Shown piece after piece: positions 22,871-33,480 of a stretch of 64,000 nucleotides of DNA. The translations under genes were made by a program, and so were the position numbers. The DNA is from Metellina segmentata. Its lineage: Eukaryota > Arthropoda > Arachnida > Araneae > Tetragnathidae. Under the pieces are notes generated by a model that saw only the letters and a program-made list of their open reading frames with translations, was not told the origin of the DNA and did no database searches. Every line of letters begins with the position of its first letter. The stretch's first letter is position 1. The stretch is taken from NCBI GenBank assembly GCA_947359465.1, contig OX375881.1:123019967-123083966 (forward strand), written 5' to 3'.

Positions 22871-23080
22871 TAATTAAGTGACAATGAAGTCACAGGAAGA
22901 TAATTAAGTGACAATGAAGTCACACGAAGGTAAATAAGTGACAATGAAGTCACATGTAGGTTTTTAAGTGACAATGAAGTCACATAAAGGGTATTAAGTG
23001 ACAACGAAGTCAAATGAAGGTAGTTAAGTGACAATTAAGTCACATGAGTGAAATTCAGTGAACATGGAAGTCACAAAGAA
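22871..23080 (+). repeat. Seven-copy 30-bp array with palindromic cores
   Basis: The core GTGACAATGAAGTCAC (arms GTGAC and GTCAC, 6-base spacer) starts at 22878, 22908, 22938, 22968, 22998, 23028 and, degraded, 23058, exactly 30 bp apart. The linkers vary more than the cores. It lies in the Gypsy 3' untranslated region. A minus-strand open frame with a ten-residue repeat is a by-product. A regulatory or protein-binding role is possible but is inference. Confidence 0.92.
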
Positions 23081-23574
23081 TTTGAAGTGTAACATTTTGG
23101 TGAATGTCCAAAACTGGATAATTTGGAGAAATTCTTCATGATAATGTCATGTGTATGAGCTCAAAGGACTTTCCAGAAGAGACAGTCGGCATACTTATTT
23201 TGAGATATTTTATTAGTAGTAGTAATTATATTTGTGAAATTATTTGATTAACAAGTTGTAATTTGAATATTTTTAAAGTGTTGATGTTTTATACTAGAAG
23301 TTTGATTTTGAGTATTTTGTGTAGATATTGTGTTTTGAAGTATTTTTCTAGTTAGTTAGTATTTCATTATAGCTCATGAATATTTTGTAACGTAATAATT
23401 ATCAAAGGATTTAAAGTGTTATTTAGTACGTAACTGTTGAACTCATGTGACATTCCAAATCTATCATTACACAGAAGTCAAAATTTTAACTTGTGACTCA
23501 AATCGTCCTTCTCATTCGAGTTGTGATTTGGAGACTGGCCACCTCCGAGTCGACTCGCTTTGAGTGGGGGGATA
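23081..23574 (+). other. End of Gypsy 3' untranslated region with polypurine tract
   Basis: Sequence between the array and the 3' LTR. It includes a palindrome CGAGTCGACTCG near 23546 and the purine-rich GAGTGGGGGGA at about 23562-23572, the expected plus-strand primer site next to the LTR. Confidence 0.7.
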
Positions 23575-24031
23575 TGTGAGGGTAGGAAAATTAATTTGTA
23601 ACTTAAAAGTAGTAAGGAACTCATCTCTATTTTAAATACTACGCAGTGAGATGTTTTGTTCCAAACGGGTGAAAAAGGGAGATGCACCATGTTTACAATA
23701 AAGTTCTTTCACCTGTCAGATGTCACGAGTGCTTCCCTCAAAGGGTGTCTGGTATCTGTCAAGTAACGTGTAAGATTCCGATTGGTTTCGGGGTGTCACA
23801 TGACCGTAATCTCCGTCTGGGTTTGGGGCTAGCAACAGAAGAAAGACACACTTGTAATGATATTGTCTTGCTGACATAACGTATGATTCTGTTCCTCTCG
23901 ATTTGAGCGTTGGCTCGATCTTCATTGTACATATTCATCCTGATGATGTGAAAATAGTGATTATGTGTTTTATAGAATAAATTAATTTGTTAAAGAGAAT
24001 GAAAATATTATTGGAACGACTGCTATAGCAC

Positions 24032-24035
<4 letters not shown>
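23575..24035 (+). repeat. 3' LTR of the young Gypsy element
   Basis: 461 bp, direct repeat of 17143-17603 with two seen substitutions, ending CACCACA. A (TA)n run follows. Confidence 0.93.

Positions 24036-24080
<45 letters not shown>
24036..24080. repeat. (TA)n microsatellite, right part
   Basis: Continuous TA repeat adjoining the 3' LTR; the other half of the insertion target. Confidence 0.9.
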
Positions 24081-24082
<2 letters not shown>

Positions 24083-24849
24083 CATCCTAATTTATTTCGT
24101 GAGATTTATTCCATGAAAGAAAATTAAAAGACACTAAAGAACACATTACTAGAGAAAATTAGAAATCATAGTGAGAATAAAAATACAAATACTAGACTTA
24201 ATATATATACTATCAAATACATAACAGTGAAGTAAATATATAAAATGTATCTCTTTATTTTAATGTTCATCCTGGTTTAGTTTTATTTTAGAAACTGTAT
24301 TCTATTCAGATTTATAATAGCATTCTACAATTTTAATATAACGTCTTTGTACAATAGGTTTTGTGCTGTATATTTTAATTCATTTCACACATAAAACGAA
24401 TTGTTCAGTCATGTACGAAGGGTTTTCGTGGAATGTTGGTACAAAATATAAAAATCTAAAATATTAACACACGTTTTAACAATATTAGACATAAAATATA
24501 TAACATATTCTAAGCTCTAGTTTTTAGAATTAAATGTTTTATTCTCTTTATATCATGTGTTCCAAACATTTCAAAATTCTTCAGGTTTCGCAAACAAATA
24601 GACTGAAAATAAATGCAGTAGAGTTTAAATGCTGTAAAAATCCTTTTTGGAAAAATTATTATTTTCCCAGCTGTTCTTATAATCACAATGCCCAATTTAC
24701 ATTAGCTTGTGAAAAACTGTCACACAAAGGTTGATTTACAAATGGGTATTCAGCTATTTTAACACAATGTAGGTAAATTGAAGGTATGTAATGTTTTCCC
24801 CGAGGTAATATGTTTTCTAAAATAATTTAACAGTTTATTTAATTATTTT
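24081..24849. other. No feature recognised
   Basis: AT-rich sequence. Short open frames at 24510-24734 are on both strands and show no family motif. Confidence 0.4.
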
Positions 24850-25142
24850 GAATACATTTTATGTGATACTCGCCCAAACATACAGACATAAAAATGAAGA
24901 CAAACTAACGCAATGAGGTTCAGTCATTAAGTTATAGTGAGTACTCACAGTAAAAGCAAAATGTCATGAATATCTATATTCAGCCGTGTGCCCGTAGCGC
25001 AGGCAAAACGGATAGACAGACAAATAGAAACCAAACACGGAAACCATTGGATTTAAGCGTTAGAATTACCTAAAACGGATAAGTATCCCGAAAATGGGCG
25101 AAAATATTCACTGTAAAAACACTCGATTTTTATTAATATAGA
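24850..25142 (-). mobile_element. Helitron 5'-end fragment (minus strand)
   Basis: On the minus strand, starting at 25142, the sequence begins TCTATATTAATAAAAATCGA and continues with blocks shared with the complete copies (AGTGTTT, AATATTTTCG, CCATTTTC, ATCCGTTTT, GTGAGTACT). The TC start is preceded by A, as for Helitron insertion between A and T. The copy fades near 24850 and its 3' end is missing. Confidence 0.65.
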
Positions 25143-26112
25143 TTTACTTAAATTTTTATTTCTCTTTTTGAAACGGAATTGGACCATATATATAAAACGA
25201 AAGATTTTGAAGGCAGTTTGTCGACTTACACGCATAACATCATGAAATTCATGACGTAAAACAAATTAACGCATAAATGCGGCTGTAGCAGCTTAACAGA
25301 CATAAATTAAATGTCGGTTATTCAAAAAATGTAGCAAATGCAAATGTAAGCATGCAAAAAAATTCGGAAAAAGAGCGTGGGTCCAAAGCTCGATTCTCGA
25401 CTGTAAGCAAATTTTTTTCATGAAATGATCTAGTCAAAATTTAATCATGTCTTGTTTAACGCATGTCAATCGAAAGTGAACGAAAATGTTGCTACCTATC
25501 ATAGGTTTTTATGATATCCCATCCATTTTTATGACAACACTGATGAATAATGAAGGAGCGTAATATGGTGAACATAGATAGCCCAAGGCTGTAGTGGAGG
25601 GTATACAGCGGTATACGCCGTATACCCTCTGGTTTTTCCAGGAAATTCCGTATACCCACTGTTTTTATTGAAAACTACGAACACCGCTCTGTTTTTCCTA
25701 GAAAACATCACACGAAATATCACGTGAAACGCAGATAGCTGCAGAAGCAAAAGAACAGTTTCTATTTCAAGATATCACCTTGGTACATAATTCCAAAATC
25801 GTACCAATTATCAAAAGCAATTCATTCAAAGTAGTGTCGATAGAATCAAATTCAGACTGTGTTATGATGTTAATGAAGAAAATTGTCAACTTTTGAAGGA
25901 TATATTCATGCTTGATCCAGAAAATATAAACACAGGGGATATTCGCCGAGTAGAAAAGGAGGTTAAAAGGATCTGTTGACGTTTTGGTATAGATGAAATG
26001 TGCACTATTATGGGTTTGAGGGACCAATTAAAACACCCAAGTTGTTCCAGAAATATTAAAGCCTCTTTTAAGAACAATTGAAATATTACCATATTTTACG
26101 GCCGTTTGTGAG
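25143..26112. other. Unassigned repeat-like sequence
   Basis: No supported gene. The stretch 25598-25630 is strongly palindromic, built from GTATAC (GGGTATAC ... GTATACCC with an internal GTATAC), and is followed by TTTTTCCAGGAAA-type sequence seen again at about 25695. This may be the end of an unrecognised element. Confidence 0.4.
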
Positions 26113-26124
26113 AGCGGGTTTAGG

Positions 26125-27027
26125 ATTAGCAATTAATCGGATTTATTTGATTTAAATCGGATTTATTTGATTTAAATCCAAAAATCGGATTTTTTAATTT
26201 AAATTTTTGTAGGGCCTATAAATTTGTTAAATAAAAAATTGAGTTTCTGACATGACATGTAAACTAATATTTAATTAAGTAAACAATTGGAATTTGTGAT
26301 ATGGTAAATTAATATTTATTTTACTAAATATCATTGTGTGTTACATGATAATACATTTAAAAAATGAATTTTAAAACGAGAGCAAAAGATAAGACATTTG
26401 TTAATTTTTAAAACACAAGTTGACATCCTCCATAGTTTTTCTTGACTAATTAACATAATCATGTTAACAAATGTATCAGTACGTGTAAGTGAGACCTAAA
26501 TTAGTCTGATTAAATAAATATTTGTTATGGGTCACTATGAAAGGTGACTCTTTCAGGGTGCATTTTGCAAAATAAAAGATGTTCATTGTGTTTAAACTTT
26601 CATCCTTTCAAATAGAAAGCTCAGTATAATTTTTTATTTAATAAATTATTAATCACATTAACTGTGTTATTTTGTATTTATGTCTCAATTTAAAAAAAAC
26701 TTTTACTTTACTGTTTGGCAGAATCCCTGACTCAACAGATTACTTAGTTCATAGACACCTCAGATTATTTGCAAGTGTCCTGTGCCAAACATTTTTTATC
26801 AAACATCAGTACATTTTTCAAACATCAGTACGCGGTGTAGCCACTAGTGCTGAAATCACCATGTGTGCAAAAGTTCAAAGCATTTGACAAATTCTGTGAT
26901 TTTTCTAGAGTGAGTGTATTTACTTAGTTATAAAAATGTAAGATTGGTTGTGATTTAAATCAATGATTTAAAAAAAAAATCATTTGATTAAAATCATGAT
27001 TTTAATCGTTGATTTAATTCAAGTGAT

Positions 27028-27033
<6 letters not shown>
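26125..27033. mobile_element. AT-rich element bounded by GATTTAAATC-type inverted repeats
   Basis: The left edge repeats ATCGGATTTATTTGATTTAA twice (26140-26190). The right edge (26950-27030) carries GTGATTTAAATCAATGATTT and AATCATGATTTTAATC in inverse orientation. The interior (26200-26940) is non-coding apart from a 71-codon frame without recognised motif. Inverted edges and no gene suggest a non-autonomous DNA element; target duplication and superfamily are not resolved. Confidence 0.5.

Positions 27034-27035
<2 letters not shown>

Positions 27036-27060
<25 letters not shown>
27036..27060. repeat. (TA)n microsatellite
   Basis: TA dinucleotide run at the right edge of the GATTTAAATC element, followed by a short CA/TG-rich stretch. 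Confidence 0.85.
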
Positions 27061-27065
<5 letters not shown>

Positions 27066-27084
27066 GTATGTGCGTGTGTGTACA

Positions 27085-27262
27085 TGTTTTTTGCCCTAAC
27101 TTTGGAGAGTTGGGTACCAGCTCCGGTGTGACCTCGTCATCTGGCCGCGGTTCAAAATTACGTGGTCTTGTCCTCGGATATTTCAGTTCGGGTTTGATAC
27201 CGGAGCGTCACCACTAGCCAGTTGTTTTGCTCTTGTGTGACGTTAATTAAATTCCTTTACCT
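27085..27262 (+). mobile_element. SINE body and 3' end, head missing
   Basis: Family body is visible (GAGAGTTGGGTACCAGCTCC, GTGACCTCGTCATCTGGCC, GTCCTCGGA) with the 3' end TGTGTGACGTTAATTAAATT. It is 5' truncated. Confidence 0.78.
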
Positions 27263-27940
27263 TGTGAAACCGTTAATTTGTAATAAAATAATTAAATACC
27301 ATTAACTTACAATATAAATAATATAAAAAAACCGTGCTTAAAAACCTTCTATTTTTAATAAAAAAGCTAAACATATTTCTCTAAAACAAGTTACCACCGC
27401 CGCCGTCACTGTCGCAGTATTGAGAGCTGGGTTATTTCACTCGAATCCTAGACAGTTTCCCCGAGAAAGTACATATAAGAAAATTACGAAATTAACATGG
27501 TTTGTTCTTCATCATGTTCCCTAGACAATTTCAAAGAATTTTTTTCTGATGCGACTAATAGTTTAGGGTTTATTAAGTGTCAAAATTGAAAAAGCGAAAT
27601 TTTTAGCGCGAGTGAGCAAAATACGTAGAAATTTTCAGTCTTCAGTCGTAATTTTTTTAGAATACCTCTAAATTTAAATTTTTGCACGACGCCGAGCTTT
27701 TTAAAAATTTCTATTTGGTTCCTGTTAATATTTTTTTTTTGAATTTCGAGAAAAATCGATTTTTGTAACTGTTTTATTTAAACTGTCATATCTAAACTTA
27801 CCAGCCAAGACATTATGGCCATGCCCACATTTTTCAATGACCTCGTCTGGATGACGTAGAGGGCTCGTAATTAAATGAAAACGGTATTAACTGCTGTTAG
27901 AAAAGGTGAGTAATCAGTCTTGAACTTACTTTTGCGAGTC
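27263..27940. other. No gene; shares a repeat with the left edge of the window
   Basis: The stretch 27535-27590 (TAGTTTAGGGTTTATTAAGTG) resembles 275-340. In both places a Tc1 transposase fragment lies a few hundred bases downstream, so this may be Tc1 flank or leader sequence. Confidence 0.4.
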
Positions 27941-28360
27941 ATGGGAAAGACTACTGATCTAAGCGAATTTGATAGAGAGCAGATCGTAATAACCCGAAGA
28001 CTGGGAACGAGTATCACCAAAACTGCACGACTGGTAGGTTGTTCACGATCTGCCGTTGTTAGTATTCATTCAAAGTAGATAAATGACGTGATAAATGATA
28101 AATGACGACATCAAAGAAAAAGGACGTCGGAGACTGTCCCACTTGGTAAAGCAAAATCGGCGAGAGACAGTGGCTCAGCTAAAAGCCCGATACAATGCAG
28201 GTAAACTCGTAAGTGTTTCGCAACACACAGTTCAGCGGACACTGTTGGATATGGGACTGTGCAGCATACGTCCCACTTGTATGCCTCTGTTGACCTAGCG
28301 GCATCGTCAACTACGCTTACAGAGGACCCGGGGTTGGCGAGCATGGGGTGTAGGCCCCTA
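27941..28360 (+). pseudogene. Tc1-like transposase, N-terminal fragment
   Basis: From the ATG at 27941 the frame reads [17 protein letters not shown] and [15 protein letters not shown], the first helix-turn-helix of a Tc1-like transposase. It stops near 28078. A second frame (28095-28298) gives RRRLSHLVKQNRRETVAQL and VQRTLLDMGLCSIRP, the second DNA-binding half. A third, weaker piece reaches 28360. The catalytic domain is absent. Truncation and frame breaks make it a pseudogene. Confidence 0.85.
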
Positions 28361-28677
28361 ATTAATATATTAATTTCACCTTTCGTTTTTTCCATTGCAC
28401 AATACGTATAAACTCTCTTTTTTGAAAATTTATAATAATCTAGTTGAAATGTATTCTTTTCTAGACTTTAAGCATGATACACATACACATGTGCTTGTGT
28501 TAAGCATCCTTACCTCTACACTGCGCTAAAATATTTTATACACAGTGAATTAAATCGGTTTCAGTAACTTTTTTACATGTCGTTTAGTTAGCAGTTTCTT
28601 ATAGAAGAGGGCTGTTCATTTAAACACTCAATATAATCTCCTATTTATAATATATTTCCCTTTTAAAATGTTTTTTT
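28361..28677. other. No feature recognised
   Basis: AT-rich sequence between the Tc1 fragment and a SINE. Confidence 0.4.
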
Positions 28678-28875
28678 GAGCTGGCACCCCTTCTCCAAAC
28701 TTTCACATCAACCCAAAGTGATGACTTTCAGCCATGACAGATTTAAGGTGCACCAGCCGCCTTTACACCATACGCTTATAAATATCTATGCACTGACCCT
28801 GATTCAAGCCAGGAACGTTTTTCCTATGTAGAGGCTAACATCTTATCCACCAGACCGGTTGGTCGACCCCGTGGG
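28678..28875 (-). mobile_element. Diverged SINE copy (minus strand)
   Basis: GAGCTGGCACCCC, TCCAAACTTTCACATC, GACAGATTTAAGGTGCACCAG match the reverse complement of the SINE body. The head portion is poorly conserved. Confidence 0.6.
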
Positions 28876-29241
28876 GCCCTAGAAATGCGAGGGTGTGTGG
28901 ATGTCACGAGTTAACTCAAGTATTATCTGGGCTTTGAATATTTCCTGCATAGCTGTTTACGATCCCATTGTATTTGGTGTTGTATTTCAGTGTTTCACAG
29001 CGCGTTCCAAGGTACATCAGATAAGTTCAATATTGGGTTGTGGTGATTAGTCGGGTATGGCAATATCCCAAGCTCAGACGTGTATCTCTCTAACCACAAA
29101 TTGGCCTGTCTAAGTATATAAAGGAATAATAGTAGTTTTGTCGTACCAAGAAATAATGATAAATTTCAATAAACAATCTCCAATCAAATTATATTTTCAA
29201 ATAATTTCAATAGCACAAAGTTCTTACGTTCGATAAGAGTA
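28876..29241. other. No feature recognised
   Basis: Spacer between the SINE and the pogo-like element. Confidence 0.4.
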
Positions 29242-29696
29242 GAGGAGACCGGGGTTAGTTGTGCCAGGTGTAAGTAGTGCTATCGAGCTTCCTGGACTGA
29301 GCCGATAGATTACAGCACCTGCCGTGTGCTGTGAGTAAACAGGTTGATTGTATATGTGCTGTGTATGCTTGGAAGTTTTGCGGTGCGTTGTTTTCGAGAT
29401 AAAAATATGTATCGGGTTTTCTATAGCAAAAGTAAATTTTGTGGCCACAATTGGAATCGTCATTGCCATTAGAGATACTGAGGAAACTTCCCTAACATTA
29501 TTTGAATATTTATATTTTGAGCAGTTATTCTATGTATTTCATTTGTTAATCATGACAACATGTAGGAAACTAATGAATAAAGTTCAAAATGGCGTAACGC
29601 GAGGCTAGTTGTGACTAGGTCTAGGAGGCAATTTTTGACAGGGTCACTACTTGCCCCGGCATAATTGTTAATGCAGGTTTTCCTATTTCAGAAAAA

Positions 29697-31136
29697 ATGG
29701 TGCGAAATTACAAGAAACGTACTGAAAGAGCTAAAACTACTTTAGTAGATTATGAGAGGGCTGCAGTAGAAGTAAATTCCGGAAATGGTGCAGTTTAAGG
29801 AAAGACCAAGAACTGTTCAATGTAAACCGAATGTCCCTTCTTAGATATATGAATAAAAAGAAGAGTACTAATACGGAAGGGGAGAAATATTGAAATGGGA
29901 TATAAAAAACCGCGTCTGATATTCACACCTAAACAAAAGATGGAGTTGTGTGAATACATAAAACAATCAACGAATATGTTTTATGGTATTAGTCTTGCAG
30001 AACTGCGAAATTTAGCGTATGAGTTAGTCATTAGAAATGACATAAACATTCCTGAAAATTGATTACTAAAAAAAACTGCAAATGCTGATTGGCTCTTACG
30101 AAGTTTATGCAACGATATCTTGCAATTTCCTTTCGAGTTCCTGAAGCAATAAGTTTGAGTAGAAATACAAAAGTTTTAATAAACACAGTGTAGAACTATT
30201 TTTCAATAACTTAGCGTCAGTATTAGAAGCTAATACGTTTAACTCAAATGACACATGGAATATTGATGAGACAAGAGTAGGAACAGTGCAGAAACCTGTA
30301 AAAATAATTGCAGAAAAGGGTAAAAAAAGAGTTGGAGGAATGACCTTAGTGTTGCTTAATACCCATGCTTCTCATCAAATATTGATGTTTTGGATTACTG
30401 CACTGACAACGGAGTGATTTTGTTATCATTTTCACCTCACACGAGTCACAGATTACAACCCCTTGATGTGTCAGTGTATGGGACTTTCAACTAATTCTAC
30501 AATGAGGCTGTATATGAATGGTTGAAATCGAATCCTGGAACCACTGTATCAATCTACGACATACCAGGTGTTGTAAAATTAGCCCTTGCTAGTGCTGCCA
30601 CTCCAAAAAGTATTCAAGCAGGATTTTGTTCCAGAGGAATTTGAGAATTTATTAGGAACATTTTTACAGATGAATACTTCTTATGCTCCTCAGTAACCGA
30701 TCGACCGTTATCCGTCAGAGAGGAGAGCGTTGAATACCAGAATGAAAATGAAAAAGAATATAATAAATATGAAGCTGTTAACAAACCAAGCACTTCAGCA
30801 ATAAATTGAGTTAATGACAGTGAGAATGCAGGATCGTCTTCAGAAGTGAGAAATCTCATTGAATTAGATGATTCTATGACAATTGACATTAGCAATGTAT
30901 CAGCGGTAAGTCTTACAGAAATAAGACCTCTCCCTAAGGCAAGACCTCGTAAAGGTAAGCTCTCCGCTCGTAAATGTTTGAAATTTGCCGTTCTAACAAG
31001 CACACATGTAGAAGAGAAAATTCGAGCAGAACAAAAAGCAAGAGAACGCAGGAAACAAATTGAAGAAGAAAAAGCAAAAAAGAAACTACACGGAAAGGCC
31101 AAACAGTGCATAAAAAAATTACACCTACTTTATTGA
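29697..31136 (+). pseudogene. pogo-family transposase (degenerate, internally deleted)
   Basis: Starts MVRNYKKRTERAKTTL, the usual N-terminus of pogo/jerky-type transposases, after a TTTCAG acceptor-like site. The DDE_1-type catalytic domain is recognised by TWNIDETRVGTVQKP (first Asp with DETG-like context, here DETR) near 30255 and by LLSFSPHTSHRLQPLDVSVY near 30425-30480. The segment between them is too short, so part of the catalytic core is deleted. Several stops and frameshifts separate the blocks. The final 96 codons (30846-31136) are an intact, highly basic tail. Confidence 0.88.
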
Positions 31137-31910
31137 AAAAAATTAAGAAGGAAAATATTTGGATAGCTCTGAAGACAACAAAAATTGCTTACGTCTAGTT
31201 TGCTTGGAGCAATACCAAATTAAATTAAAAACGTGATTAAAAATATAGGTAGGCCTATTAGATATAGGCCTACACGTTGTAGTAGACTACCGAGTCAAAG
31301 ATCAATATGGACAAATATTAGTGTTGGCCTACTTTTTATTTCTTTCCTGATTAACACGTTTTTTTTTCTTTTATTTTTATTGTTGTGTCTCTAAAAGTAA
31401 TTTTATAAAAGACTGCAAGTTTACAAGCGTTAAAAATCTAACAATTTTATTTTCATTTGATTAACAGTGTTATTAAAAACGTGAAAGTGTTTTTATTGTG
31501 TTAAAAACGTTATAAATGAATAAATTTCTCATTCTCGTTTTAAAATATCCCCATTTAAGGTATACGTATACGTTAGGAGACCAATTTTCAAAATAATTAT
31601 ATTTTCCCAATTTTTTTTGTGTTTTTCATTTTATTATAAGTTATAACAACAGTGTAACACAACAGAAGACAAAAATTTTCTTAATATTTTGAATTAATGG
31701 CATAAAACTGTCAAAAAAAAGCTTAATAAGTGATAGTTACGCTTAACGTGAAATTACAAAAACAAAATACTATTTTCCAAAAAATGACACTTAAAAACAC
31801 TTGAAGGACAGTATTGCTGGACTTGGAAGATTATCTAAGCATTATCTTTAAATTTGGTGAAGTTATGTGCCTACGTGTTTCAAAATTCCCACAATTGTTC
31901 AAAAAATTTT

Positions 31911-31986
31911 AAAAACCTGTCAATTTCATACTTTAAAAAACCTGTCAATTTCATACTTTAAAAAACCTGTCAATTTCATACTTTAA
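31911..31986. repeat. Three-copy 25-bp tandem repeat
   Basis: CCTGTCAATTTCATACTTTA recurs at 31916, 31941 and 31966 with identical sequence. It lies in the non-coding part of the TTAA-target element. Confidence 0.92.
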
Positions 31987-32209
31987 AATCCCAGAAAATC
32001 TTAAATTACCAATCTAATTTCATAATAATAGTTCAACACTTACATTTGTTTGTTACGAACATACACAGAAAGTTTCTAAGCAATTGAATGAAAACTTTTG
32101 GATATATTGTGTATAATGGAAAGTAACATATTTGAAAATAGTGGTTTTGAGAAAAAGCCAAAAATGTAATATAATCACAGAATTCCTTTAAAAAAATGAT
32201 TAATACCTA

Positions 32210-32941
32210 GTTAAAATCCACCTGATTGGTAAGAGACACCTTCTGTCTTTTCAGATTGTGTAGATTTTTTCTTTCTGGTAGCTTTCAGAATTTTTCTTCG
32301 CCGTTTTGCCATAGGGGTAGAGTGTCGTACAGATTCGTTCACGCGGAGTTGTCTAAGTAATTGTAACGTTCCTCAGTGTATCGTCCCAAACTTTCAAACC
32401 CAAGTTGTTCTAGCACTTTGAAGCAACCACGATACCCATCATTAAACTGAATTACTGCATCAAATGCACCCAAACGTACTGTTTTCAACACCGCAAACAC
32501 ATTTTTAGATACCCTCTGCCATATGGAAGCGTTAAAACATTCATTGGCGTTTTGTGTCTTTCCATGAAGACATTTGCTGAGCAATTCACGAGAACAAAGC
32601 TCCATGTATACAGGTTTCACAGCAGCTAATATGTATTTGGGGAGGCCTGTGTACTTTTGCTCTGGAGTTTTACCTTGAGCAATAGCTATTTGATGAAAAC
32701 ACCAGCTTTTTTCCCCAGTCGGACACTGTCCATGCATAGGATTCGCTGTAGTTGATGCACAGTGAAAGAGTACAGCAATAACACTTTGTTGCATCTTATC
32801 TATGTTCCCCACATTGTCACGAACAGCTATGCCGTAGTAATTCTGAAGACGGTCGATAAAAGTATTGGTCAGTTTTCCCTTTCCAGAAAGTCCTTTAGTT
32901 TTCTTTTTCAGTTGTCGAATACTAATCGAAATACTAATCAT
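32210..32941 (-). pseudogene. Transposase-like protein of the TTAA-target element, truncated
   Basis: A 200-codon minus-strand frame from the ATG at 32941 to 32339. Visible blocks are FIDRLQNYYGIAVR, CPTGEKSWC, LLSKCLHGKTQNANECFN and WQRVSKNVF. This text matches a widespread but poorly named family of transposon proteins in animals; I recall the pattern but not a secure family name. After the stop the next frame continues for about 42 codons as a strongly basic tail (AKRRRKILKATRKKK) to about 32210, so a frameshift near 32345 cut the original end. The N-terminal third is missing. Confidence 0.7.
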
Positions 32942-33339
32942 ACTAAAAGTTCAAACTATAATTCTGCATCAAAATAAAAATATTAGTTATTTGACTGAAA
33001 ATCGATAAATAAACGTATACGTATACCTTAACTGCCTTTCTTACATAATTTGTATATGTTACAATGTATTTGTATGTGTCATTTATGTATCACAATGTGT
33101 CCCAAGGCTACGGGGCAAGTTGTGACAAATTTCGAGGTTACGCAGATTTTATTTTATGTTATGAAAAACGTTAATAATTTTAATAGTAGTTATATTACGC
33201 AAGATTTACTGTAATGATATGATACACTAAATGTTTCACTCAGTTCAAATTTTATGGCTAATATCAAAAATCTCGAAAATGTCACTACTAGACCTGGTCT
33301 CCCCTACATAGTAAAGATGGAGGAATACTTTGAAAGAAT

Positions 33340-33480
33340 ATGGCCGTGTAACGGATTAGCAACTGAAGGGTTGATGGTTCGAATCCAACCAAAGACCGAC
33401 GTGTACAAAAGGGGCTGGTGCATGTTAAAACTGTCGGGAAGCTCAAATTCTCCTCAGGTTGGTGTGGTGTGAAGTTTAAA
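33340..33480 (+). mobile_element. SINE, head and first half
   Basis: Shows the tRNA-like head (TAACGGATTAGCAACTGAAG, GGTTCGAATCCAACC: box B and T-stem) and the next block (GTGTACAAAAGGGGCTGG, CTCAGGTTGGTGTGGTGTG). It is 3' truncated and lies 36 bp beyond the pogo right end. Confidence 0.82.

Larger units (their letters stand above)
17143..24035 (+). mobile_element. Gypsy-type LTR retrotransposon, apparently intact
   Basis: Two direct LTRs (17143-17603 and 23575-24035, 461 bp each, TGTGAGGG...CACCACA) flank gag (18384-19565) and a complete pol (protease, reverse transcriptase, RNase H, integrase; to 22637). A purine run (GAGTGGGGGGA) precedes the 3' LTR. Only two differences were seen between the LTRs, so insertion was recent. 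There is no env. No obvious TGG-starting primer site follows the 5' LTR. A 936-bp untranslated region after pol holds a seven-copy 30-bp array. Because the target is a TA repeat, the target duplication cannot be resolved. Confidence 0.93.
31559..33027 (-). mobile_element. TTAA-target DNA element (Kolobok-like), nested in pogo
   Basis: GGTATACGTATACGTT at 31559 is repeated exactly in inverse orientation at 33012-33027, with TTAA directly outside both ends (31555-31558 and 33028-33031). Each terminus is itself palindromic (GTATACGTATAC). TTAA duplications are used by Kolobok and piggyBac elements, and the single minus-strand gene is not piggyBac-like in its visible motifs. 1469 bp; it begins only 86 bp from the start codon, so the 5' part of the gene is probably deleted. 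Confidence 0.8.
29242..33304 (+). mobile_element. pogo-like DNA transposon, interrupted
   Basis: The left end GAGGAGACCGGGGTTAG (29242, preceded by TA at 29240-29241) is inverted at the right as CTAGACCTGGTCTCCCC (ending 33304, followed by TA). A similar subterminal block, GGCTAGTTGTGACTAGGTC, recurs near 29602. It carries a degenerate pogo-family transposase (29697-31136) and, downstream of it, a separate TTAA-target element (31559-33027). Without that insertion it would be about 2.6 kb. Confidence 0.85.

Noticed and set aside
22825..23034. Minus-strand frame with a ten-residue repeat
   Set aside because: It is the 30-bp array read in a frame where 30 is divisible by 3; an antisense by-product in a Gypsy 3' UTR.
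22871..23080. CRISPR-like appearance of the phased repeats
   Set aside because: The units are contiguous 30-mers with no unique spacers, inside a eukaryotic retroelement.
30614..31111. 165-codon minus-strand frame
   Set aside because: It is antisense to the basic tail of the pogo transposase, which carries the recognisable motifs.
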